64,000 nt of DNA, from assembly GCF_004328625.1 (NCBI RefSeq), contig NZ_CP032229.1, positions 2,728,001-2,792,000 of the forward strand, written 5' to 3'. The notes under the pieces are model-generated. The model ran no database searches and was not told the origin of the DNA. It was given only the letters and a program-made list of their open reading frames with translations. The DNA comes from Streptomyces seoulensis (GTDB lineage Bacteria > Actinomycetota > Actinomycetes > Streptomycetales > Streptomycetaceae). Position 1 is the stretch's first letter, and each line of letters begins with the position of its first letter. Positions 23,527 through 31,022 of the stretch are shown in pieces. Made by a program: the position numbers and the translations under genes.

Positions 23527-23536
23527 TTCGTACGAA
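23527..23536. promoter_or_regulatory. palindrome in the permease/DUF2530 divergent promoter
   Basis: TTCGTACGAA, a perfect 10-bp palindrome 47 nt upstream of the permease ATG. It is a candidate operator for a purine-responsive regulator. A direct repeat of TATGAA units lies at about 23567-23578. Confidence 0.3.
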
Positions 23537-23672
23537 CAGAAACAGTCAAAGACAAACCGCTTCAGTATGAACGTATGAAGCCTAGATCGCTATCTCCGCG
23601 CGTAGATATTCACCGAATGTCCCTGGGGCAGCGGACTGCCGGGCGCGGCATGGCGCCTCGTAAGCTGTGCCC

Positions 23673-23942
23673 ATGACGAAGTGGACCCCCCAGCACGAAG
23701 CGCCGGAGCCCCTGGAGGGTCCCGTGGTCGCCACCATCACCGGCGGCACGATCGTCTGGTTCGTCCTCTTCCTGGTCCAGCTCCCCTTCTACGGCTGGTT
23801 CGAGGACCACGGCCACCTGTGGTGGGTGTGGACCTGCCTGGCCGGGGCCGGCCTCGGCCTGATCGGCATCTGGTACGTGCGCGGGCGGGACGCCGCGATC
23901 AAGCGGGCCGCAGCCGAGCGGGAGACCGTCCCCGCCGAGTGA
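23673..23942 (+). CDS. DUF2530 membrane protein
   Basis: An 89-residue protein with two transmembrane helices (TITGGTIVWFVLFLVQLPFY and WWVWTCLAGAGLGLIGIWYV) and a positively charged tail. The family is actinobacterial and its function unknown; it is commonly found beside NCS2 permeases. TAAGCT at 23661-23666 is 6 nt from the ATG and no ribosome site is present, so it is likely leaderless. Confidence 0.82.
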   Translation: MTKWTPQHEAPEPLEGPVVATITGGTIVWFVLFLVQLPFYGWFEDHGHLWWVWTCLAGAGLGLIGIWYVRGRDAAIKRAAAERETVPAE

Positions 23943-24011
23943 CCTCCGGGTCGTGCGGGACCTCTGGACGGGAATGCGGGTTTCGTGTTGTCATGCCCAC
24001 TGCTGTCCGAT

Positions 24012-24055
24012 GACAACGTTGTACTGCGCGCGCCCAAAGCGCTGACAACGTTGTC
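24012..24055. promoter_or_regulatory. two LacI-type operators upstream of the GH92 gene
   Basis: GACAACGTTGTA (24012-24023) and GACAACGTTGTC (24044-24055; a perfect 12-bp palindrome) share a perfect ACAACGTTGT core with central CG, the hallmark of LacI/GalR-family sites. Their centres are 32 bp apart, about three helical turns, allowing two dimers on the same DNA face. They lie 49-92 nt before the start codon. Confidence 0.75.
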
Positions 24056-24103
24056 CTGAACCACCCCTGAGCAACTCCGGCCCACCACCTCAGAGGTTTC
24101 TGC

Positions 24104-26419
24104 ATGACATGGACACGGCATATCGGCCGCTTCATGGCCGGGACGCTGGCGGCGACCGCGCTGCTGGCCACCCCCGCCCACGCGCAGGCCGACCCGCCCG
24201 CCCGGCTGACCGGCCTCGTCAACCCGTTCATCGGCACCCAGAACGAGGGCAACACCTATCCCGGCGCGGCGGTGCCGTTCGGCATGGTGCAGCTCTCCCC
24301 CGACACCGGCCACAACACCGGCTACGACTACGCCCAGGACCACATCCGGGGCTTCTCCCTGGTCCACCTCTCCGGCGTCGGCTGCGGCCTCGGCGGTGAC
24401 CTCCCGGTGCTGCCCACCACGGGTGACGTCACCACCACCGACTACGCGAAGTACGCCGCGAAGTTCAGCCACGACGACGAGTCCGCGAGCCCCGGCTACT
24501 ACCGCGTCGGCCTGGACTCCGGCATCGAGGCCGAGCTGACCGCGACCGCCCGCACCGGCGTGCAGCGCTACACCTTCCCGGCCACCGACAAGGCCAACGT
24601 CCTGCTGAACGCGGGCCAGTCGCTGCACACCAAGGTCGCCACCGACGTCGAGATCCTGGACGACCACACCGTGCGCACCAGGCTCACCGGCCGCGGCTTC
24701 TGCCAGGACACGGTCCCCTACACGCTCTACACGGTCACCCGTTTCGACCGCCCCTTCACCGCCCACGGCACCTGGACCGGGTCCACCCTCAGCGACGGCG
24801 CGAAGACCGGTGCGGACGGCGCCTACCTGCGGTTCGACACCCGGAAGGACCGCACGGTCGAGGCCACCACCGCGCTGTCCTACGTGGACGCGCGGGGCGC
24901 GCTCGGCAATCTGCGCGCCGAGGGCGGCCGGTCCTTCGACGCGGTGCGCGGCGCGGCCCAGCGGGCCTGGGAGGACCGGCTGGGCGACGTGCGGGTGCGC
25001 GGCGGGAGCGACACGCTGCGCCGGACCTTCTACTCCTCGCTGTACCGGTCGTTCCTCGCGCCGAACATCGGCAGCGACACCGACGGCCGCTACACCGGCT
25101 GGGACCAGAAGATCCACCGCACCCAGGGCTTCACCTACTACCAGAACTGGTCGCTCTGGGACACCTACCGCACCCAGTCCCAGCTGCTCTCGCTGCTCGC
25201 GCCGCGTGAGGCGCGGGACATGGCGATCTCGGTGATCCGGATCGACGAGGAGAGCGGCTGGCTGCCCAAGTGGGGGTACGGCACGGTCGAGACCAACATC
25301 ATGACCGGCGACCCGGTCACGCCGTTCCTCACCAACGCCTATCAGCAGGGGCTGTTGCACGGCTGGGAGGACCGGGCCTACAGGGCGCTGAAGAAGAACG
25401 CGGACGGCGTGCCGCCCGCCGACTCGCCGGCCGTGGGCCGGGAGGCCAACCGGGAGTACCTCGCCGACGGCTTCGCCCCCTACGTCAAGGACCGCCCGCA
25501 CGCCAAGCCCGGCGACTCGGACTACGACCACGGGGCGTCGGCCACGCTGGAGTACGCGCTGTCGGACGCGATGCTGTCCCGGATGGCCCGCGACCTCGGA
25601 CACCGAGCGGACGCGGACCGGTACGCGGCGCGGGCACGGAACTACCGGAAGATCTTCGACCCCTCGACCGGCTTCTTCCGCGCCCGTGACGCCTCCGGCG
25701 CCTTCACCGGGCCGGCCGACCCGGCCAAGAGCGAGGGCTTCCACGAGGGCACGTCCTGGCAGTACCAGTGGCTCGTACCGCAGGACCTGCCCGGCATGGT
25801 GGACCTGATCGGCGGCAAGCAGGCGGCCAACGACCGGCTCGACTCCTTCTTCGCCTACGGGCAGTTGACCGAGGACCCGGCGAAGACCGCCCGCGAGGTG
25901 TGGGTGAACGGGCCGTACGACTACTACAACGCGGACAAGTACAACCCGCAGAACGAGCCCGACCTGATCGCGCCCTACACCTATCTGTCCACCGGGCAGC
26001 CGTGGAAGACGACGGACGTGGTGCATGCCGCGCTGACCCTGTTCACGGACGGGCCGACCGGGATGACCGGCAACGACGATCTGGGCACGATGTCCGCCTG
26101 GAACGTGCTGTCGTCCATCGGCGTCTTCCCGGTCCAGCCCGGCTACGACACCTGGGGCCTGTCCACCCCGGTGTTCGACCGGGTCGACCTCACCCTGGAC
26201 CGCCGGTACTACCCGCACGGCGCGCTCACCATCACCGCGCCGGGCACCTCGGCGGACACCCGCTATGTCCGGTCGGCGCGGCTGGACGGCGCCGCGTACG
26301 GGCGGACGTATCTGACCACCGGGGCGCTGCGGGCGCACCGTTCGCTGTCCTTCACCGTCGGGCCGGCGCCCTCCTCATGGGGCACCGGGGCCGACGCGGG
26401 ACCGCCCGCGCTGGGCTGA
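24104..26419 (+). CDS. secreted GH92 alpha-mannosidase
   Basis: A 771-residue exo-alpha-mannosidase of glycoside hydrolase family 92. A Sec signal (residues 1-27, ending THAQA-like after ATPAHA) is followed by the GH92 N-domain starting VNPFIGTQNEGNTYPGA. The (alpha/alpha)6 catalytic domain has YQNWSLWDTYRTQ, GYGTVETNIMTGDP, and the Ca-site/catalytic stretch GNDDLGTMSAWNVLSSIG. Family enzymes remove terminal alpha-1,2-, 1,3- or 1,4-linked mannose from glycans. AGAGG precedes the ATG. Two LacI-type operators upstream indicate sugar-inducible control. A 16-bp hairpin ends the unit. Confidence 0.92.
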   Translation: MTWTRHIGRFMAGTLAATALLATPAHAQADPPARLTGLVNPFIGTQNEGNTYPGAAVPFGMVQLSPDTGHNTGYDYAQDHIRGFSLVHLSGVGCGLGGDLPVLPTTGDVTTTDYAKYAAKFSHDDESASPGYYRVGLDSGIEAELTATARTGVQRYTFPATDKANVLLNAGQSLHTKVATDVEILDDHTVRTRLTGRGFCQDTVPYTLYTVTRFDRPFTAHGTWTGSTLSDGAKTGADGAYLRFDTRKDRTVEATTALSYVDARGALGNLRAEGGRSFDAVRGAAQRAWEDRLGDVRVRGGSDTLRRTFYSSLYRSFLAPNIGSDTDGRYTGWDQKIHRTQGFTYYQNWSLWDTYRTQSQLLSLLAPREARDMAISVIRIDEESGWLPKWGYGTVETNIMTGDPVTPFLTNAYQQGLLHGWEDRAYRALKKNADGVPPADSPAVGREANREYLADGFAPYVKDRPHAKPGDSDYDHGASATLEYALSDAMLSRMARDLGHRADADRYAARARNYRKIFDPSTGFFRARDASGAFTGPADPAKSEGFHEGTSWQYQWLVPQDLPGMVDLIGGKQAANDRLDSFFAYGQLTEDPAKTAREVWVNGPYDYYNADKYNPQNEPDLIAPYTYLSTGQPWKTTDVVHAALTLFTDGPTGMTGNDDLGTMSAWNVLSSIGVFPVQPGYDTWGLSTPVFDRVDLTLDRRYYPHGALTITAPGTSADTRYVRSARLDGAAYGRTYLTTGALRAHRSLSFTVGPAPSSWGTGADAGPPALG

Positions 26420-26445
26420 TCCGGGGCCTGCTCCGGGGCTTGATC

Positions 26446-26480
26446 AGGGGCGCCCCCGAGACCTTCTCGGGGGCGCCCCT
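26446..26480. terminator. hairpin terminator after the GH92 gene
   Basis: Perfect 16-bp stem (26446-26461 with 26465-26480), 3-nt loop. Confidence 0.88.
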
Positions 26481-26545
26481 GGCGTTACCCGGAGATCGGT
26501 CCGCCCGGCAGGTGAAGCGGGGATTCGGCACGTAACGTCGGATGC

Positions 26546-28948
26546 ATGACGAATGTCGACGCGGGTGCCGGACTGGACCCCGTGCACCCGGTCGCGCCGC
26601 CCACCACCGGGCCGGCGGGCCTGACCCGCGCGGAGGTCGCGGAGCGGGTGGCACGGGGGGAGGTCAACGACGTCCCGGTGCGCAGCAGCCGCTCGCTGGG
26701 CGAGATCGTGCGGGCGAACGTGTTCACCCGGTTCAACGCGATCATCGGTGTGCTGTGGGTGGTGACGCTGTTCGTCGCGCCGATCCAGGACAGCCTGTTC
26801 GGGTTCGTGATCCTCGCCAACACCGGGATCGGGATCGTGCAGGAGTGGCGGGCGAAGAAGACGCTGGACTCGCTCGCGGTGATCGGGGAGTCCCGGCCGA
26901 CCGTGCGCCGGGACGGCCGGGCGGTCCAGGTGCCGACCAGCGAGATCGTGCTGGGCGACCTGGTGGAGATCGGGCCCGGCGACAAGATCGTGGTGGACGG
27001 GGTGTGCGCCGAGGCCGACGGTCTGGAGGTGGACGAGTCCCTGCTGACCGGCGAGGCCGACCCGGTGGTCAAGCATCCCGGCGAGCCGGTGATGTCGGGC
27101 AGCTTCGTGGTCGCGGGCGGCGGGGCCTTCCAGGCGACCAAGGTGGGCCGGGAGGCGTACGCGGCCCAACTGGCCGAGGAGGCTTCCCGGTTCACGCTGG
27201 TCCACTCCGAGCTGCGGTCCGGGATCTCGACCATCCTGAAGTACGTGACCTGGATGATGGTCCCGGCCGCGCTCGGCCTGATCGTCACCCAGCTCGTGGT
27301 GAAGAGCAACGACTTCAAGGGCTCGGTGGCCCGGACCATCGGCGGGATCATCCCGATGGTCCCGGAGGGGCTGGTGCTGCTGACCTCGGTGGCCTTCGCG
27401 ATCGGGGTGATCCGGCTGGGGCGACAGCAGTGCCTGGTGCAGGAGCTGCCCGCGATCGAGGGCCTGGCCCGGGTGGACACCGTCTGCCTGGACAAGACCG
27501 GCACGCTCACCGAGGGCGGCATGGACGTGACCGGCCTGAAACCGCTGAACGGGGCGGACGAGGGCCGGGTGCGGGAGGTGCTGGCCGCGCTCGGGGCGTC
27601 CGATCCGCGTCCCAACGCCTCGCTCCAGGCCATCATCGACGCCTATCCGGACGGCCACGGCGGGGACCGGCGCCCGGTGAGCACGCTGCCGTTCTCCTCG
27701 GCCCGCAAGTACAGCGGGGCCGCGTTCGAGGAGGGGGACGGGAAGGTGGCCGGATGGCTGCTGGGCGCCCCTGACGTGCTGCTGGCCCCCGACGACCCCG
27801 CGCTGGCGGAGACCGGCCGGCTGAACGAGCAGGGGCTGCGGGTGCTGCTGCTGGCCCGCGCCGCCCGTGACCTGGACGGTCCCGACCCGGCGCGCGGGGC
27901 CCGGCCGGTGGCCCTGGTGGTGCTGGAGCAACGGCTGCGCCCGGACGCGGCAAAGACCCTGCGCTACTTCGCCGACCAGGACGTGCAGGCCAAGGTGATC
28001 TCCGGGGACAACGCGGTGTCGGTGGGCGCGGTCGCGCACAAGCTGGGGCTGTCCGGGAAGGCGGTGGACGCGCGGAAGCTGCCCGCGGACCCGGCCGGCC
28101 TGGCCGTGGCGGTGGACCGGGCCACGGTGTTCGGGCGGGTCACCCCGCAGCAGAAGCGGGAGATGGTCGGCGCGCTCCAGTCCGAGGGCCGTACCGTCGC
28201 GATGACCGGCGACGGGGTGAACGACGTCCTGGCCCTGAAGGACGCCGACATCGGCGTCTCGATGGGCTCGGGCTCGGAGGCCACGCGCGCGGTGGCGCAG
28301 ATCGTGCTGTTGAACAACAGCTTCGCCACGCTGCCCTCGGTGGTCGCGGAGGGCCGCCGGGTGATCGGCAACATCACGCGGGTGGCGACGCTGTTCCTGG
28401 TCAAGACGGTGTACTCGGTGCTGCTGGCGCTGCTGGTGGTGTGCTGGCAGGTGGAGTACCCGTTCCTGCCCCGGCATCTGACGCTGCTGTCCACGCTCAC
28501 CATCGGCGTCCCGGCGTTCTTCCTGGCGCTGGCGCCGAACAAGGAGCGGGCGCGGCCGCACTTCGTGCGCCGGGTGATGCGGTACTCGATACCGGGCGGG
28601 CTGCTGGCCGGGGTGGCGACCTTCGTGACGTATCTGCTGGCCCGGCACCACTACACGGGCGCGGGCGCGCTGTCCGCCGAGACCAGCGCGGCCACGCTGA
28701 CCCTGTTCCTGATATCGATGTGGGTCCTCGCCATCGTCGCCCGCCCCTACACCTGGTGGCGGGTGGCCCTGGTGGCCGCGATGGGCGTCGCCTTCCTCTT
28801 CGTCCTCACCGTCCCCTGGCTCCAGGACTTCTTCGCCCTGCGCCTGGTCGGCAACGTCATGCCGTGGACGGCGGTCGGAGTGGCGGTGGTGGCGGCGGCC
28901 GCCCTGGAACTCGTGTGGCGATGGGTCGGCCGCCGCTTCCCGGTGTGA
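26546..28948 (+). CDS. cation-transporting P-type ATPase (CtpE-like)
   Basis: An 800-residue P-type ATPase. The phosphorylation site DKTGTLT is at about residue 316, the actuator loop DESLLTGEADPV near 165, the hinge GDGVND near 555, and the M4 motif PMVPEGL near 272, as in P2/CtpE pumps rather than CPC heavy-metal pumps. The nucleotide domain is short. Mycobacterial CtpE is a Ca2+ uptake ATPase, so Ca2+ is the best guess. TAACGT (26533-26538) is 7 nt from the ATG: leaderless type. The convergent secreted-protein gene ends 20 nt downstream. Confidence 0.88.
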   Translation: MTNVDAGAGLDPVHPVAPPTTGPAGLTRAEVAERVARGEVNDVPVRSSRSLGEIVRANVFTRFNAIIGVLWVVTLFVAPIQDSLFGFVILANTGIGIVQEWRAKKTLDSLAVIGESRPTVRRDGRAVQVPTSEIVLGDLVEIGPGDKIVVDGVCAEADGLEVDESLLTGEADPVVKHPGEPVMSGSFVVAGGGAFQATKVGREAYAAQLAEEASRFTLVHSELRSGISTILKYVTWMMVPAALGLIVTQLVVKSNDFKGSVARTIGGIIPMVPEGLVLLTSVAFAIGVIRLGRQQCLVQELPAIEGLARVDTVCLDKTGTLTEGGMDVTGLKPLNGADEGRVREVLAALGASDPRPNASLQAIIDAYPDGHGGDRRPVSTLPFSSARKYSGAAFEEGDGKVAGWLLGAPDVLLAPDDPALAETGRLNEQGLRVLLLARAARDLDGPDPARGARPVALVVLEQRLRPDAAKTLRYFADQDVQAKVISGDNAVSVGAVAHKLGLSGKAVDARKLPADPAGLAVAVDRATVFGRVTPQQKREMVGALQSEGRTVAMTGDGVNDVLALKDADIGVSMGSGSEATRAVAQIVLLNNSFATLPSVVAEGRRVIGNITRVATLFLVKTVYSVLLALLVVCWQVEYPFLPRHLTLLSTLTIGVPAFFLALAPNKERARPHFVRRVMRYSIPGGLLAGVATFVTYLLARHHYTGAGALSAETSAATLTLFLISMWVLAIVARPYTWWRVALVAAMGVAFLFVLTVPWLQDFFALRLVGNVMPWTAVGVAVVAAAALELVWRWVGRRFPV

Positions 28949-28968
28949 GGGTCACCCCACGGCGGGGG

Positions 28969-29793
28969 TTACTGCACGTCGACCGCGTCGCCGCCGGAGG
29001 TGACGGCCGCCGTGGTGGAGACGCCGGCGTAGACGTAGCGGAAGGCGCCGTCGACCGAGGCGGTGACGGTGGTCTTCAGCTTGCCGTTGGCGTCCGTCTT
29101 GACGGTCTTGAGGGTGCTCCAGGTGGTGGAGCCCTTCTTGGCGAACTGGAGCTGCACGGACTGCGCCCCGTAGCCGTAGTACTTGTTGTAGTCCCAGCTC
29201 GCGCGGGTCAGGGTGCCGGTGACCGTGATGGTCTTGCCCTTCTTGACCGGCTCGGGCGAGGCGTCCGTGGTGAGCTTGGAGTAGCGCAGCAGGCTGGTGG
29301 TGCCCATGCCGCCCTGGTCCTTGAAGCCGACCTTGCTGTAGTCCGGCTTGGAGGGGTTCTGGCCGTTGAAGGCGGTCGCCTCGGCGGCCAGGGACCACTT
29401 GCCGGCGTCGGCGGCGGTCAGGTCGCCGTCGGACGGGTAGACGTCGATGGTGCCGGTGCAGGTCAGCGTGGTGCTGGTGACGACCTTGCAGGTGGCGAAG
29501 TCGTCGCCCTCGACCGTGGCGGACGGGTCCGCGAAGGAGCCTCGGTAGAGGTAGGCGTCGCTGTAGAAGTCGGCGGCGGTCGCCTTGACGTCCGTGCCGT
29601 GGGTCAGCGTGTACGAGTAGGTGGTGCTGACCTTGCTGGTGGTACCGACCTTGATCGACGAGGCGATCTTCAGGTTCGAGAAGCTGACGTTCATCGTGTA
29701 CGGCGTGGCCGGTGCGGCGTGCGCGGCCGGAGCGGCGAAGGCGGCGAGAGCCAGGGCGCCGGTGACGGCGGCCACGGTGGCACGTATGCGCAT
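28969..29793 (-). CDS. secreted all-beta protein, paralogue 1
   Basis: A 274-residue exported protein; Sec signal MRIRATVAAVTGALALAAF ending AAHAA, then a strand-rich N domain (SFSNLKIASSIKVGT, YTLTHGTDVK) with a Cys pair in ATCKVVTSTTLTCTG. The C-terminal immunoglobulin-like domain SPEPVKKGKTITVTGTLTRA resembles bacterial surface and adhesin modules. GAGGGAAA precedes the ATG. The adjacent downstream-window gene is a clear paralogue in tandem. Function unknown; no catalytic residues apparent. Confidence 0.78.
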   Translation of the reverse strand: MRIRATVAAVTGALALAAFAAPAAHAAPATPYTMNVSFSNLKIASSIKVGTTSKVSTTYSYTLTHGTDVKATAADFYSDAYLYRGSFADPSATVEGDDFATCKVVTSTTLTCTGTIDVYPSDGDLTAADAGKWSLAAEATAFNGQNPSKPDYSKVGFKDQGGMGTTSLLRYSKLTTDASPEPVKKGKTITVTGTLTRASWDYNKYYGYGAQSVQLQFAKKGSTTWSTLKTVKTDANGKLKTTVTASVDGAFRYVYAGVSTTAAVTSGGDAVDVQ

Positions 29794-29818
29794 GTGCGTT
29801 TCCCTCTGGGGGAGAAGT

Positions 29819-29849
29819 GATCGGGGAGTCGGTCGACTCGGGTGATCAG
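29819..29849. promoter_or_regulatory. imperfect hairpin/operator upstream of secreted paralogue 1
   Basis: TGATC ... GAGTC-GGTC-GACTC ... GATCA forms a nested imperfect inverted repeat 26-56 nt upstream of the start codon on the minus strand. It occupies the same relative place as the perfect repeat before paralogue 2. Confidence 0.35.
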
Positions 29850-29957
29850 ATCCGTGAGAGGTCCGCACGGTTGTACGGGCGGGGTGTTCCTTGACCGGAA
29901 TTTGCCTACTCATTGCCTGGTCAGGAGCCCGCCCGTACACCGCTCACCACTCGCGGA

Positions 29958-30872
29958 CTAGCGCACGTCGACGAAGTCGGCGGTCGAGTCGATCGCCGGG
30001 GTGGTCGAGGTGCCGGCGAAGCTGTAGCGGAAGTAGCCGTCGACGGAGGCCTTGACGGTGGTCTTCAGGTTGCCCTTGGAGTCCGTCTTGACCGTCTTCA
30101 GCGTGGTGTAGGCGCTGGCGCCCTTCTTCTTGAACTGAAGCTTCACGGACTGCGAGGTGTAGCCGTGGTAGCGGGAGTCGTCCCAGTTCGCGCGGGTCAG
30201 CGCGCCGGTGACGGTGATGGTCTTGCCCTTCTTCACCGGCTCCGGGGAGGCGTTGACCGTCTGGCGGGAGTAGCGCTGGAGCTTGTTGGAGGCGGCCTTG
30301 TCCTTGACCGCGACGCCGACCTTGCTCAGGTCCTGCGGGTCGAACGGGTCCTGGCCGTTGAAGGCGACGGCGAAGGCCGCGGTCTTCCAGGTGGCCGCGT
30401 CCTCGTTGAAGAGGAAGATCGGGTCGATCTCGACGGTGGCCTTGCAGGAGGCGACGGTCGCCGACGTCGCGGTGCAGACGGCCGGGTCGCTGTCGATCTC
30501 GTTGTCGCCGTAGTCGAACGACGTACCCCGGTACAGCGCGAGGCCCGTGACGAAGTCGGGGGCGTCGATGTCGACGTCCACGCCGTGCGTCAGCGTGTAG
30601 GACACCGGGACCCGGACCACGTTCGTGGTGCCGACGACGATGTTCTTGCCGCTCTTGACGTTCACCTTCGAGAAGGTGACGTCCATGTCGTACGGCGTGC
30701 CCTGGGTCCTGACACCGAAGCCCTTGACGCCGTGGGAGGCGTGCAGGACCTTGCTCGCGACCGACTTCTCGGAGGAGGCCACGGGGTGACCGGCGGCCTG
30801 TGCGGCCGGGACGGCGAGGGCGGAGAGGGCCAGGGCGCCGGTCACGGCGGCCACGGAAGCGCGAATACGCAT
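29958..30872 (-). CDS. secreted all-beta protein, paralogue 2
   Basis: A 304-residue paralogue of the neighbouring gene. The signal peptide is nearly identical (MRIRASVAAVTGALALSAL), followed by about 35 extra residues (GHPVASSEKSVASKVLHASH...), the same strand-rich domain with YTLTHGVDVDI and a Cys pair, and the C-terminal SPEPVKKGKTITVTGALTRANWD immunoglobulin-like module. The two genes are tandem on the minus strand, separated by 164 bp that holds its own promoter region. A perfect 10-bp inverted repeat lies upstream. Role unknown, presumably cell surface. Confidence 0.78.
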   Translation of the reverse strand: MRIRASVAAVTGALALSALAVPAAQAAGHPVASSEKSVASKVLHASHGVKGFGVRTQGTPYDMDVTFSKVNVKSGKNIVVGTTNVVRVPVSYTLTHGVDVDIDAPDFVTGLALYRGTSFDYGDNEIDSDPAVCTATSATVASCKATVEIDPIFLFNEDAATWKTAAFAVAFNGQDPFDPQDLSKVGVAVKDKAASNKLQRYSRQTVNASPEPVKKGKTITVTGALTRANWDDSRYHGYTSQSVKLQFKKKGASAYTTLKTVKTDSKGNLKTTVKASVDGYFRYSFAGTSTTPAIDSTADFVDVR

Positions 30873-30912
30873 GTGCGTTCCCCTGCGTTGTGGAGGGTGG
30901 GACCCCCCTGAA

Positions 30913-30936
30913 CGTGTGAGCCTGTTGGCTCACACG
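30913..30936. promoter_or_regulatory. perfect inverted repeat upstream of secreted paralogue 2
   Basis: CGTGTGAGCC (30913-30922), TGTT spacer, GGCTCACACG (30927-30936): a 10-bp perfect inverted repeat 41-64 nt upstream of the start codon. Either an operator or a 5'-leader hairpin. Confidence 0.45.
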
Positions 30937-31022
30937 ATCAGACGTGCGACACGAGGGGACGGTTGTACGGGAATCGAAGATTCTGCGACCAACCTGTGAA
31001 GCCCCAGCTCAGGCGGCGTATT

